Assembly (NCBI RefSeq): GCF_000004825.1
Contig: NW_008805063.1
Coordinates: forward strand, 434,857-498,856
DNA length: 64,000 nucleotides
Direction: 5' to 3'
Source of the DNA: Heterostelium album PN500
Lineage: Eukaryota; Evosea; Eumycetozoa; Acytosteliales; Acytosteliaceae
Made by a program: the position numbers and the translations under genes. The notes beneath the pieces were generated by a model, which saw only the letters and a list, made by a program, of their open reading frames with translations, was not told where the DNA came from and did not search any database. The first letter of the stretch is position 1. The number at the start of each line of letters is the position of its first letter. Shown piece after piece: positions 46,796 to 59,361 of the stretch.

Positions 46796-46906
46796 TTACT
46801 CAATTGCAATTTTGATTTGCAAACCTTTGGCGATCTGATTCTGAATTTTTTTTGGAATCTCCGATCTAAAATGATGTGAATCTTTTTTCTTGAATTCGCT
46901 TGACAT
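46796..46906 (-). CDS. Possible tiny ORF or orphan exon (36 aa)
   Basis: On the minus strand a 36-residue frame (MSSEFKKKDSHHFRS and on, ending KIAIE) has protein-like composition. The frame is open further upstream to a TTTTTTTTTAG acceptor-like site at about 46931, adding TILPGFIWW, as if it were a terminal exon. No first exon fits in the 75 bp before the lipoate ligase stop codon. It may be a gene remnant. Confidence 0.25.
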   Translation of the reverse strand: MSSEFKKKDSHHFRSEIPKKIQNQIAKGLQIKIAIE

Positions 46907-47006
46907 CCACCAAATAAAACCTGGTAAAATTGTGTCAACTAAAAAAAAAGATAAAGATAGAAATATCTAAACAATGAATTCAATTCAATTCAGTTCATAT
47001 TATTAT

Positions 47007-48268
47007 TTATATTTTAGTTAATAACCATTGTTTCAATTCTTCCAATTCGTTGATTGTATCTTGATTGAATGTGTGTTGAAGTTTTGTCTTTTCGATGGCA
47101 TTGCTTATGCCCTGTGGACTGTAGGTTTCGCCAATCATTGCCGATGCTATATTCTCAATCATCACTGGGTTCAGTGAATCCGAGTAGACCTTACAATCGT
47201 TGATGACACCACGGTTACTATTGATATTCATATCGATGATTCCCCATTGGAACCGTGTTTCAAATTGATGGTCAAACTCTGGTGTCGCTCCGAAACGCCA
47301 CTCCCAATTCGAGAGTCCATCGTAGACTTCCTTGAGCGACGGGATAGCATAGAGGTCGTCACGACTGAGCTCCTCGATATCACAACGCTTTCCGTAGCAG
47401 CGGAAGAACGACTCGATCATCGATTCACACCAACGCTCGTGAGTGATATCCGGCACGATAGTCTTGAGGTTACAGACACGACTGACCACCGATGATATTC
47501 CCTTGGATTTGAGCTTCTCTTTGTTGGGATTCAGGTAGCGTTGCAGTGCGTTGAGGTCGAGATCCAGCAGCATCGTGCCGTGGTGGAATGAACGTGGACC
47601 CGACTGCTTGAATGCCGATCCACTCACCTTGCGATTACCGTCGACGATCACATCGTTTCTTCCCGATGACTCTGCATTTATTCCGAATTGCCTAAGTGAA
47701 TCTATAACAATTGCGGTGTTTCTGTGTTTGTCATATTGTGTAGTGGGTGAGAGGAGTGTGTAAATCGAATTTCCATGATCTTGATAGACAGCACCACCAC
47801 CTGAATAACGTCTAGCCAATGTTACACCATCTTTTTCCATCTGTTGTAAATGACATTCTTTAAATGGATTTTGATGTCTACCAATAATACACTAATAATA
47901 ACAATAACAATAATAATAATAATAATATTAGTAATTTATTGTTGTGTAAATATATAATGATGATAACATACAGTTGGACCATTTCTCCAAAGGAATAAAG
48001 TTTGTGTTGTTAAATCAAATGTTTTAAATAACCAATCTTCAGTTGCAATGTTAAATAGTGCATCATCAGTTGTTGATTTATATACTTTGATCTTCTCTGC
48101 AGATGCCTTTAAATTTGTTGAAGCTGATGCATTGTTGTTGGTATTATTATTATTACTGTTAGTGTTTTTGTTTGTACCACTACAATACGTTTTTCTTAAA
48201 CAACTACTAAGTAATGATAGATTTGATTTATTTAGTTGTTTATTTGCTATTGAACCAATGTTTAACAT
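47007..48268 (-). CDS. lplA: Lipoate-protein ligase A (mitochondrial)
   Basis: Minus-strand exons 47972-48268 and 47007-47891 (80-bp intron, phase 0) give 393 residues. The enzyme activates lipoate with ATP and attaches it to a Lys of E2 or GcvH proteins. Residues 1-55 are Asn/Lys/Ser-rich and basic, consistent with a mitochondrial presequence. The catalytic domain has ATEDWLF, then LFLWRNGPTCIIGRHQNPF (Gly103-Arg104), ARRYSGGGAVYQD, NDVIVDGNRKVSGSAFKQ with the catalytic Lys, and HHGTMLLD. The C-terminal accessory domain (W.WRFGATPEF) is present, so this is the full two-domain type. The exon junction sits inside the nucleotide-binding motif and keeps frame. Confidence 0.95.
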
Positions 48269-49197
48269 TATTGATATGTTCTTAATCGATTAATTTAAAA
48301 AATAATGTCAAATTTCATTTCTTATTAAGATATGTACTAATCAAAATAAATCATTAAACTATTTAAATAAATTAAAAAATTAAAATTAATTATAACGAAG
48401 ATGATAACTTCAGCAACACTGTGACACAAGATTTAGGTCGTAAAACAATCTTCTAAAGAATAAAAACTAATAATATTTTAAAACGAATGTTTTTTGTTTT
48501 TTTTTTTTTCAAAATGTTTATTTAAATTTTCTTTGTTTCGCATAAATCAACCAAATATTTGTATTAAATCCAAGTCTAAGTCTATTTAGGAAATAAAAAA
48601 AGAATGGTTAGTAAAAGTTTGAATGTTTTAAACATTGATTTGATGATTGTTTATAAATAATATATATAATATATAGTCAGACGTTATCTTAAAATGTCCA
48701 CATGGTTTGAAGGTGATTGCTAGTCACTTAGGATCTCAAAGATTAAAGTTTATCATCATTTAAATATATAATAATAATATTGTTGTTGTACATACCAAAG
48801 TTTGTTTGACGAATGAAAAACCAGGTCCTTGTTAAAACCTATGATATACCCCAAAATTTCGATGGAAAACTTTTGAAAATCAGTAAAAAAATAAACGAAA
48901 CAAAAAAAAAAAAAAAAAAAAAGTGTGTAACGTTTATAATTTTTAATATTCATTGATATCTGAATTATCGTTCCTCTTTGTTTTATTTCTACATCATCAG
49001 TTTGAGTCGTAGGTGTAGAAGCATTAAAACCTTTGTCAAGATACAATTGATAACTTGTTTAGCAATGTTTTGTTTATATGACATCTAAAAAGAAAAATGA
49101 TATATTGTTTATTACATATCGTTTGATAAGAGTGCATATATGTGAGCATAACAATGTAATAAGGTATTTTAGATAGAATATCAATATTTGAAATTTT
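48269..49197. other. Intergenic region, no gene supported
   Basis: Upstream of lplA. A minus-strand frame at 48756-49046 begins with plausible residues (DKGFNASTPTTQTDDVEIKQ) but then runs into a T/A homopolymer giving poly-Phe. It is not supported as a gene but could be a decayed exon. Confidence 0.5.
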
Positions 49198-49509
49198 CTA
49201 ACAAGTAAGAAATCTTCTTGTTTCCTTTAGTTTGAACTTGGCTTGGAGTAAAAACTGATGCGATATTGGTAAACGTAATGGAGAAATGTATACTTGAATA
49301 TCGGTTAATCTAGTGGTTATGATATCACTGACATAGCCGGCTAGATCCAAATCTATATCTGTACCAATCCAGTTGTTATCCAATTCATATATTTTCATGT
49401 CCTTTCTGTTGAAATCCAAAGAAAATAACAAATTATTTTCACCACCGTTTTCTCTACACATCATTCCTTTGAGATGGAGAGGCGTAAAAGATTTGATGCT
49501 AGGTGCCAT
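49198..49509 (-). CDS. Hypothetical protein, possibly a gene fragment (103 aa)
   Basis: Minus-strand frame from ATG 49509 to a stop at 49198. Composition is protein-like (MAPSIKSFTPLHLKG, then LLFSLDFNRKDMKIYELDNNW and DIQVYISPLRLPISHQF), ending KETRRFLTC. In-frame codons continue upstream of the ATG into 'GTCTKEHIVDLK', so the start may be internal to a longer, broken gene. No family was recognised. It sits beside a 47-bp inverted copy of reductase coding DNA, so the locus looks rearranged. Confidence 0.35.
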   Translation of the reverse strand: MAPSIKSFTPLHLKGMMCRENGGENNLLFSLDFNRKDMKIYELDNNWIGTDIDLDLAGYVSDIITTRLTDIQVYISPLRLPISHQFLLQAKFKLKETRRFLTC

Positions 49510-49927
49510 CTTCAGGTCAACTATATGCTCTTTTGTACAAGTTCCACTTTGAACAATTGTGGTTCCTCAGACTATCCGTAGGTCCATTCATTGTTTTGGA
49601 GATTTTCCATGTTTTTTAATGTATATAAGACTCAAAGAAAATATTAAACAATATTTTGTTAAAAAAAAAGTTGGTTGTGCGTTTCCATATGATACTCAAT
49701 TAAAGAGGATAGTACTAAATATAATAATTATTATGTTTAGAAAAGTGCCTCGACAAAAGGAGGATGAAGACACTTTCGTTACTTTTTATTAAAGGATGTG
49801 AAGGAAAAAAAATATAAGTTTTAAAAATTATACATATAAATGTTTGTGTTTTTTTTGAAATATTTGATAGATTAAATAAATTTGAAAGACTATTAAAGTG
49901 ATAATCTTCTAATTATTGTAAATCTAT
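49510..49927. other. Intergenic region with inverted fragment of the reductase gene
   Basis: Positions 49561-49607 are an inverted copy (one mismatch in 47) of 50003-50049, inside the coding end of the neighbouring flavoprotein gene. The rest is A+T-rich 3' flank. Open frame 49559-49792 on the plus strand is partly this copy and is not a gene. Confidence 0.8.
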
Positions 49928-51610
49928 TTAATATTGATCAAGTGAGTTGTTTTCAGTGTTCTTGATCGATTTTGACTTGAATAAACGTCTGAAACACTCG
50001 GCGAAAATCTCCAAAACAATGAATGGACCTACGGATGGTCTGAGGAACCAGGTCTTTGGTTCAACTCCAGTCATGACGGCAGCCCACTCAGCCAAGAAAC
50101 GAGCACCACGCTTACCGATCAAGTTAGCAGCGGCATCCAAAACGATTGGGAAACGGTACAAGAACAAAGACATGGTCATGGAGGTGGCGAATTCGTGTCC
50201 GAATCTGGACATCCAACGGTCTTGGTATCTCTTGAGAGATTGGTGTGAGAGATCCTTCTCGTTGAAAGCCTTGATCAAGACTTCAGCACCAATCTTACCA
50301 CCTTCCATGGCGTATTGGATACCCTCACCGGTGAGTGGATCGATGAAACCGGCGGCGTCACCAATGATGATCATGTGATCGTCGTATGACTTTTCGATAC
50401 CACCCAAACGGAGTGGAGCAGCCTTCATACGCTCGATCTCTGGATTTGGACCGAGAGCCTTGCTGATGAATGGGTCGTTTTGGATGTAATCGTGATGGTA
50501 GTGGTGCAAGTCTTCGTTTTGGACTTTACCACCTGGGATAATGTAAGCCAAATAGTTGAGTTCGTCACGTGCCTCACGGATGATGGCACAGTAACCTGGG
50601 AGCAATGACTTTGGATAGAAAACAACACCGTCGTACTTGAAGGTCTTGTTGTTCTTTACGTAGGCACGCGAGCAAATACCGTTTGGTTCGGTGTTGACGT
50701 AACCGAGAGCACGGGCGGTGGACGATGGTGAACCGTCAGCACAGACCAAACAACGGGCACGGTAGACGATTGGTTGGTTGTCTTCGGAACCGACACACTC
50801 GACAGTCCACAAACCAGTGTTACGGTCGAATTTGCAGGTTTGGACGGTGGTGTTCTCATAGAGTTCAGCACCCATACGCTTGGCAGCCTTGGCGATCTTC
50901 TCGTCCAAGTAGATACGCTTGACGGCAATGACGGCACCACGATTGTATTTGGCGTCACGAGCCATCTCCTTAGCAGAGTTACCGATGAACGAGTTTCCGT
51001 TTGGTGAAACGAAACCACCGTTTTGAGCGAAATGTCCGAGATCCTCATCGACGAGTTCCTTCATGACACCCATCTCACGCAAAATATCTTGAGCCATAGT
51101 TGCAACAGCATCACCACAGAACTTGTCACGTGGGAACTTCTTCTTTTCCAAAACGGCAACCTTTCTACCCTCACGAGCCAAATAGTATGACAAAGTTGAA
51201 CCAGATGGACCAGCACCAATAACGGCAACATCATAGATTTCATCTTCATAAGTAATACCCTGGAAAAAAATAAATAAATAAAAATGAACAGAAGAAAAAA
51301 ATAATAAAAAATAATAATAATAAAAATAATTAATAAATTTGAAAAGAAAAGAAATAAATACAATTATTGTTTTTGTTTTGTTGTTTAAACTACTTACTGG
51401 GATGGAAGCAAAGTTGTATCTCTTCTCAGTACCCTTGACGACCTTGGCGATAGTCTTGGCGGCTAATAAACCAGCACCGACGGCGGTAACACCAGCAACA
51501 ACTGGGTGTTCACGGACGTACTTGTTGTCGAGGACCTTTTGGACAACTGGTACTTTGGTAATGTTCTCTTGAATCAAGGAAATAGTAGATTGAATGGTTT
51601 TATAATCCAT
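49928..51610 (-). CDS. Geranylgeranyl-reductase-family FAD flavoprotein
   Basis: Minus-strand exons 51398-51610 and 49928-51259 (138-bp intron, phase 0) give 514 residues. The family reduces isoprenoid double bonds with NAD(P)H-supplied flavin. After an N-terminal helix with a small-residue membrane-like segment (about 35-57, VVAGVTAVGAGLLAAK) comes the Rossmann FAD motif VIGAGPSG (84-91). Then follow 'AVLEKKKFPRDKFCGD' (the PxxKxCG motif of this family), an ADG motif and 'GDAAGFIDPLTGEGI' (about 370-384). The last 130 residues include WMSRFGHEF and end in a basic Ser/Asn tail. The first exon may anchor the enzyme to ER or another membrane. The substrate (prenyl lipid, dolichol-like or other) is not determinable. 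Coding G+C is clearly higher than flanking DNA. Confidence 0.9.
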   Translation of the reverse strand: MDYKTIQSTISLIQENITKVPVVQKVLDNKYVREHPVVAGVTAVGAGLLAAKTIAKVVKGTEKRYNFASIPVSSLNNKTKTIIVFISFLFKFINYFYYYYFLLFFSSVHFYLFIFFQGITYEDEIYDVAVIGAGPSGSTLSYYLAREGRKVAVLEKKKFPRDKFCGDAVATMAQDILREMGVMKELVDEDLGHFAQNGGFVSPNGNSFIGNSAKEMARDAKYNRGAVIAVKRIYLDEKIAKAAKRMGAELYENTTVQTCKFDRNTGLWTVECVGSEDNQPIVYRARCLVCADGSPSSTARALGYVNTEPNGICSRAYVKNNKTFKYDGVVFYPKSLLPGYCAIIREARDELNYLAYIIPGGKVQNEDLHHYHHDYIQNDPFISKALGPNPEIERMKAAPLRLGGIEKSYDDHMIIIGDAAGFIDPLTGEGIQYAMEGGKIGAEVLIKAFNEKDLSHQSLKRYQDRWMSRFGHEFATSMTMSLFLYRFPIVLDAAANLIGKRGARFLAEWAAVMTGVEPKTWFLRPSVGPFIVLEIFAECFRRLFKSKSIKNTENNSLDQY

Positions 51611-54600
51611 ATTTGTTGTATGTTGTATGTGTGCTGGTGTTTAATTAAACAAACTACTAACTAAACAAAATACTCGACTATTAGTAATGGTATTAAGGTG
51701 AACGACACTCGAGTGCAGACTAAAGGTGTGATTGATTTCTAACAAAAAAATAAAAAATAAAAAATAAAAAAATAATTCAAAAAAAACATCAAATCATCAA
51801 AAGAAATCAAAAAAAAAAAATAAGCAAATTCATATATAAAAAACCAGAGTGAGAAAAATATCGTCAGGTCATATGAACAATTTGATAAAATGACTTTGGG
51901 TTGTGATGATACACCCTCCACTTCACACTTTTTCAAATTTGTTTCATTCAAAGTTCACACGCCCTTTTTTTCAAAAAAAAAAACCGGTGATGGACCAAAA
52001 AAAAAAATAGAAAAAAAAAAGGAAAAAAAATGATATTTTTTTGTTAGAGTAACGTAACGTTCCATTTGGTCCATGATGACATGACATTATTTCAAACATT
52101 AATATTTGATTAATATTCTAAGTTTTTGTTAAGTATACTTTATTCATAATAAAATAAGTAATATATAATGGTTGGTGAAGTAATAAAAATCTATGTTGAT
52201 GAAATATAATATTGTTATCTTTTTTTTTGTTTTCTGAAAAATAAAATAAATTTTGATAGAAAGATTTAACTCAAATGATGTAGTTGATACACACAAGTTA
52301 AACTTTATCATTCGTTAAAGGATGATCATATTGTTTAGAATATTAGTGTTGTTGTTGCTGAAAAAAGTTTTATTAAATAATTATTTTTTTAACTACAAGA
52401 TATATCATTTTTTAGTGTTTATTCTAGGGTGAAAAAAAAAGAAGTTTTTGTTTATAAAAAAATCTAAAAAACTTTTTTCTTACATTTTAGTTAACTTTAA
52501 AAATAATTTTTTTATGTTTTTGCACACAACCACTGAATAGTGAAGAATCAAGATCGTCATCCAATCAATATCAAATCTCACCCCTGCAAAAAAACAGTGT
52601 ACCACAAATCACGTGATTGGTTCAGAGTTTCAACAAAAAAGTACATTATCAGTCAATCGGTGGTTCTTTTTTGATTTATCAGCACTTTTCAAGAAAAAAA
52701 AGTAACACTTTTTCAATTTAATTCACAAACAGTTTGCTGAACCAAAGCGGATTAATTAATAAATTGTGTTTTTTTTTATCTCAAACATTTCTTTTTTTAT
52801 ATAAAAAAGTGATGTATAAATCATAAAATCGAATCAACCACTGATGTGATGGAGTTGAGTTGAAACGACTTGCAACCACCACTTATCTCTCTTGTTCCTG
52901 TTGTTCTCAAAATCAAACAAACAAATACATTTGAGCTGTGTGTAATACTCTATTGTACTACTACCTACTATCACCAACTTATTAGAAAAAAAAAAAAACA
53001 AAAAAAAAAACAACAACAGCAACAACAAAAAAGTAAAAACATCTAAAAAAGTAACAAGTCAACAACACAGAGTAGCTACTGTACCCAACTTTATATCAGT
53101 GTCAAAAGAGTTTAGTAACTCTTCTTTCCTCCGGTTAGTATATATCTCAATAACCACCGCCAACCTCACCAATCTGTATCTTGCTCTCTTGCTAGCCTAT
53201 CTCTTTCAAAAGTGTTTGGTGGATGTCAGCACAAAGACTTACTCCCACTGTTATCTCATAATTTCAACAAAATCAAAATCAAAATCATTACTATTGATTC
53301 TGGTCAGTATTATCTCTCTTGTACCACAATCTTTGTATCTACTTATCTCGTAAACTAAAAAAACTTTTCTCCATCTCTACTTTTGCCAACTTTATCTCTT
53401 TTTTGTTTTTCATTTAATCAATAACAATATTTGCCTTTATTTTGATCTATTCCTTTTTTGGATTTACCATTTCTATTCAATGATTTAAATGAAACACCTT
53501 TAAGAAACATTCCACTATTAGATAAACAGCACAGATATACAAGTCCATCTTTGAAACACAACCAACAAAAGCCAATAAAACAAACAAACAAATAAATAAA
53601 TCAATCACCTAACAGATAAACTCATAATTCTTTCAACAAAAAAGCATTCTCGCATATTTAGTAGAATATTGTAATTATAAATAACAAAAAAAAAAACCTT
53701 CATCTCATAAAGTCAACTGACAAAAATAACAAAAAGTAATCCAGTTTTCATTTGAATATGTCAATAGTATAGTTAGTGTTGTCTATTAAAGTTTTCGTTG
53801 TAGTCACTTTCAAATATTTGCATGTGATCATTTAATTCAAAACACCATTGATCAATACTTATTACACTTACGGATTGTTTACCAGATACAAGACTTAAAA
53901 GGAAATTTAGCTCAAACCCCTTTTTTTGTTTTTTTTTTTTCTTTTCATTAGATCTTTGTTTGTCAATCCACTCAAATCTACTGTCAACCAAAACATCTCC
54001 CCACAAAGACTCAATTTACGTTGAATAAACCAAATAATCACCAACCTCATCTTCCAAAATTTGATAATAATGTATTTGTTTTGTATCCTGTAAAGCTCTT
54101 TCTCTACAAACAAACCTATTCCATTACCAATTCCTCATCTTCAAATCAATCAAGCAATCAATCAGTGTGTTTGTGTGTTAATAAGTGTGTTTTGCTTGAA
54201 AAAGAAAAAGGTATGAAGAAAAAAGGTTTTTTGATTGTTGGTACCCCTTTAATGGTAAAACACCTTAATCGAAAAAAACCATCAAAAAACAATGTTTCAT
54301 TCATTTTTTCATTTGCACCACAAATCAAAACAATTTTTGCAAAAATTAAGGACTTTGAAGAGTGTTGTTTTCAAGCTTTTAACTGTGTGTGCTGTGTCAC
54401 CCCACACACTTAACTACTTGTAAATGGCGCCCATAAAACACGCATTTACCACACATTAATGGAAAAGTGTTTTTTTTTTTTGCAGCATTTTTTTATTTTT
54501 TTATTTTTTTGACAGCTCCATACATTTTTTGCGCACTGCCTCTGATGGTTGCAAAACTGTGTTTTTTTTTCACCATTCAATTCGGATCACCCTTTATTCC

Positions 54601-57600
54601 AAAAGAAGAAGACACATCAAAATTAAGCCCATTTTGTATTTTTTTACACACACTGCTTGCAACAATTCATTCCTTTTTTTTTTTGATTTAAAAAAATCAA
54701 ATTACTATTAATTTCATTCATTCTCACTGATTTTCAAAACAATCAACTTTTTTTTAAAGAACCTTTAAACATCTTACAATTTAATTTAAATTAATATTAA
54801 AAATAAATTGTTGTTCATCATTTATTCTTCTGGTCATCAAATTAAGTGTGTTTATTATAACCACCAACCAGTATTTCAACAAACAAAATATAATAACAAC
54901 AATCACCATATTGGTCCAACAACAATAATCAGAACAAAAAACATAAAGACATTAAATTAATGAAAGGTTAGCAACTCACAAAAAAAACACAAAAAGCATT
55001 AATTCCTTTTAATTACACAATTAATTATTGTGGATTATTCAATCTGATCAGTTGAAATACCAATTATCAATTTGTCCAATTAATTAATTATTTGTAAACA
55101 TATATTTATTAAAAAAATAAATAACAACAACCACAAACAAGAATAGGAGGTACACTAAACAATAAAATAAATCACCAACCATCACCAAATTAATTTCATA
55201 AAATTTCAATATGTTCCAACAATACAATACAAAATTTTGAAATATTTGGAAATACCAAATCTTTAAATCATAATTGGTTCACAAACAAATTTCTCTATTC
55301 CTGGAATATATTCAAACAATTATAATCTTGACACCAAACAACAATTAAGATCCCAGTCAAATATTAGACCATTTTATTTCAATTCATTCCACAACCAACA
55401 ACAATGTTAATTTATTTGCTATCACAGATCAGTACACATTGAATCAAAAACAAATAGCAAAAGCTTCACCTTTAAACCAACTCATTAATTACTGTGAAAC
55501 ACTTTTTTTTATCCATGGTTTTTTAAAAAAAAAAGTTTAAGATTGACGCGTCCGTTTCTTTTTTTATTAACACTCCACCTCAACTGTGAAAAACCCCTTA
55601 AATCGAGTATAAAAGATAATTCGATCGAACATCCAATCAATGGTTGGTTGCTTGATTGACACAATTTTTATCTCTAAGGATACCAATAATCAGACATTGG
55701 AAGAATATCAGCAATCCACACAAAACAACAACACACATGTGTTTCACTGATTGATCGATCTATACACACTCTGACTACATACTATTACTATTACCATTAA
55801 CTCTTATTACCATGTGTGTGCTTTTTTTTTTTTTATCATAACAACAAATCACAAAATCAAAACAGATAAAAAACTAAACAAGCACTTTATAATTCCATTC
55901 CAATTCAAAAAAAAATACCTCTTCTCTTCAACAACACACCAAACACAACAATTACAACAAAAAGGGTTGATGTCTATTTAAATTGACTTATGGTATGCCT
56001 TTTAGTGTAGTTGTTTTGGTGAATGATCCCACACACAAACACATGATGGTAGTGTAGTAGTTGTGTGATGACTTGACTTACAGACTGGAATTATCTCTCT
56101 ATTGTTTAATCGTTTCTTTCCAAACACCTTTATCTGTTGTTCATTCATTCCTTCCTTGCACTTTTGACTATTGAAACATTATTTTGTTTTTTTTTAAAAG
56201 AGTTAATGAAAGTGTCAGTCAGACAGCAATCAATCAAAACACAAACACACATCACACACAACACAAACACACACAAAACACAAATTCAATTTTAAAATGT
56301 GAATTTTAAACAAATTTTAAGTTAAACACAGTTTTAGCACACACACACACTCACACACACATAAAGAAAAACCACGCACTCTTTCATCACACATTGACAT
56401 ACACACTAAGAGAAACTTAGGAGTTTGTGTTTTCTATTTTTTTAAAATTTTTTGTTTTTTTTTTTGATTTTAAAACAAACAGAAAATAAACAAATAACGC
56501 AATCCATCCAACAGCTTTCTTCAATCAATCACTTTGTGTGAATATGTAATTGACAACATCATTCTAGCCAGTACCAACCCACCTTTGTTCCTACAGTACT
56601 TACTGTTACTGCTTCTGTTCCTTCCTTTCACCACCAAAAACTAGTGTTTGTTTGTTTGCAAAAAACACTCTAACTATCTTTTTGTTCATATTTATTTTTT
56701 GAAACAATTATTTATTTTATTTATTATTTTTTTTGAATTTCTACAATAAGGCTACTGCTAGCCAACCAACTCGAATCAATTAAAAATATATCTCACTCTC
56801 TACACTCATTATTTTAAATTTAAAATAATATATTTGTAGATTAAGATCACAGATAATCATCATCATCAACTTCATATCATCAAATCAAAATCAAATCCTC
56901 CAACTCCTATCAATTTACAATTAATCTTATCTTATTTCTATAATTAATTAATTGTTAAAACAAAAAAAAACTATTCAAACTTTATAATTAATAATAATTA
57001 ACTTATTACTTTACTTTACATTTAAATTTAATTTATATTTCCAATCACATATCACATCAATTCTTTTTGAATATTACTTTACTTTCCACTCACTTTCCAG
57101 TAATATTTTCATTGTTTAAATTTGAATTTGAATTCATAGCCCAAAATTAAAAATATTAACATTCCCCTTCTTTTTTTTTTCTTATTTTTTTTTTTCCAAA
57201 TCGATAGATTACTAAAGTAAGATCAAAACAAACCGGTTATTGATCTATCAAACCACCACTTTCAAACTTGTACTTTTACAATCCCGCAATCGCTTTTTAG
57301 AAAGTCTCCTTCCTAAAAATTATCATAACTTATACATAACATTTCAATTGAAAAAATCAACAAGAACTGTATATTTAGTCATAACGCAATATAATCTCAA
57401 TCATTGGGTTTATCAAAAGCTATCAACAACAACTACAACTTTCCTTTTCCCTGTAAAATATATTTTAATTTAATTTGTAAGTATTTTCTTATATCACTCA
57501 CTTTAATTAAAAAACAAATTAATTTCTAATAATTTATTGTTGCAGCCAGTATTTATTTGTAATAAATCAAATCTTTTTGAAAGATCAATAAAAAAGCGCT

Positions 57601-57603
57601 AAA
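51611..57603. promoter_or_regulatory. 6-kb non-coding upstream region of the Myb gene, with 5'-UTR intron
   Basis: No gene supported. From about 52540 to 57600 the plus strand is strikingly G-poor and C-rich, full of ACAAC, CAATC, CACACA and long A or T tracts, as in dictyostelid untranslated leaders. (CA)-rich stretches lie at about 56235-56285 and 56335-56365. A probable 5'-UTR intron spans 57477-57545 (GTAAGT...TTGCAG), just before the Myb start. Frames at 53099-53353, 54021-54413 and 54467-54691 are low-complexity and rejected. The size suggests complex developmental control. Confidence 0.55.
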
Positions 57604-59361
57604 ATGAACCCACACATCAAAGGATATCCAGACCCTTATGAATATTGTGGATCTTCACCATCACCACCCAATATTTATTCACCGATTTTCAGACCGATGT
57701 ATCCTTTTCATTATTCATCCAATCGTTATATGGACCAGCCAGCCGACGAAGAGCAATTAGAATCCAAGATGATGCCATACTACGAGCAAACTCAACGTTT
57801 TCTTGGACGCATTCAATTTCTAGAGGACGAAATCAATCGCAAGAAAGACACAATCGATGGACTACAACACCAACTCTCAAAGTATGAGCAAGAGCGTCAA
57901 GCCGAAAAGAAGAAGCAATCTCGTTACTGGACACCCGACGAACACCACCGATTCCTCGAGGCACTCAGCAAGTACGGTCATCGTGATGTCAAGTCGATTG
58001 CATCGCACGTCGGCACCAGAAATCCCACACAAGTCAGAACACATGCACAGAAATATTTTTTGAGAATCGATCGTGAGCGTCAGCGTAAGCTGGAGAGCAA
58101 AGAATCCTCCGACAAAGACGACAGAAATAACGATGAATGGCTAAAAGAGGATTACGGTGAAGATGTCGACAGTCCTACACTCTATGCAAATTGTTCACCG
58201 GGTGTCCTGACACCCAACAATCCATTCTCTGGTCAGAACTCACCAAACATCAAAAGAAAGAGAGAAACTGTACTCATCACAGCATCGCAAGCCAAGAATG
58301 CACAAATGTATAAAGATGCTGTTTTATCTGCAATGCCATCCGGTTGGACAGCAATGGACTATGAATATTTTTCAAGAGGACTTATTTCATTTATTGATCA
58401 AGATGATGTAAGTATTTTTACTAATAATTAGTTAATAATAATACAATCAATTTACTAATTCTTACAATCTCAATCTCAGACACACACACTATTTAAAATG
58501 ATTAAAGAACAATTTTTAGTTCACCATTCAATTGAAACTATAGAATTGGCATACAAGGCATTCCATAAAGCAGTCAATCAAAAACCAAAAGAAGCCAATC
58601 CCAATTCACCAGGTGGAAATAACTCCATTACACCAAACAACAGCAATTCAAACATTCCAAATTCACCACAATCCTCACTTTCACCAAATTTATCAACACC
58701 CAATCTACAATTGGTGTTACCCAATAATAATGGTAACAACAACAGTAACAACAGTAATAATAACATGAATGGTAATAACAATAGTAATAGTACAAATAAT
58801 TCAACCAACAATACACCAGAGCCAACTTCACCAACACACTTTTCACGTTCACCTTCGCTTGGAAAGCGTAGAGTTCCACCACCTGTAAATGTAAGTCGTC
58901 CCGAGTATCCAATCGGACAAATGCCACCCGGTCCAGCACCATCTCCATCATCGATGTATGGCGGTGGCATGACCTATTTAGGTGGACCAAATGGCTCACC
59001 TCCCATGGGCATGATTCACCCACTCTCTCATTTACATCCCTCGTCGCCATCGACACCTTCGTTGTGGCCACGTCCCTACGACATGAGACGCTTGGAACCA
59101 CCACCTCCATCGGCACTCATGACACCACCAGGTGCACCCGGATACTTTATGGGTCCACATCCAATGATGATGGAACACCATGTTCCAGGTGACGACAACC
59201 CCAACGGTGCTAATTCCAATGGTCATGGCTCCTGGCAATCACCTTACCATCTCGAAGCACCAAACGGTGCCAATTGGAGTATGAATCACACAATATCCGC
59301 TCTTTCGAATACCAATCTTAATAATTCTTCTTCATCATCTTTAGGAGTAAGCACAGATTAA
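57604..59361 (+). CDS. SHAQKYF-type single-repeat Myb transcription factor
   Basis: Exons 57604-58407 and 58480-59361 (72-bp intron, phase 0) give 561 residues. Domain order: short aromatic/Pro-rich N-terminus; a coiled coil (about 55-103) that probably dimerises the protein; the Myb repeat (107-155: RYWTPDEHHRFLEAL...SIASHVGTRNPTQVRTHAQKYF). The signature is THAQKYF (146-152) instead of SHAQKYF. A basic KRKRE patch follows at about 219, then a conserved-looking helical region (AQMYKDAVLSAMPSGWTAMDYEYFSRGLISFIDQDD) across the intron, and an Asn/Ser/Pro-rich tail. Such factors bind an I-box-like GATA-containing site in plants and control development in dictyostelids. The long upstream region fits developmental regulation. 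Confidence 0.93.

Noticed and set aside
48756-49046. 96-codon minus-strand frame next to lplA.
   Set aside because: Starts plausibly but becomes poly-Phe from a homopolymer tract; no consistent splice to the neighbouring 103-codon frame.
53099-54711. Several 60-130-codon frames on both strands in the Myb leader.
   Set aside because: Low-complexity, no known domains, and better explained as G-poor leader DNA.
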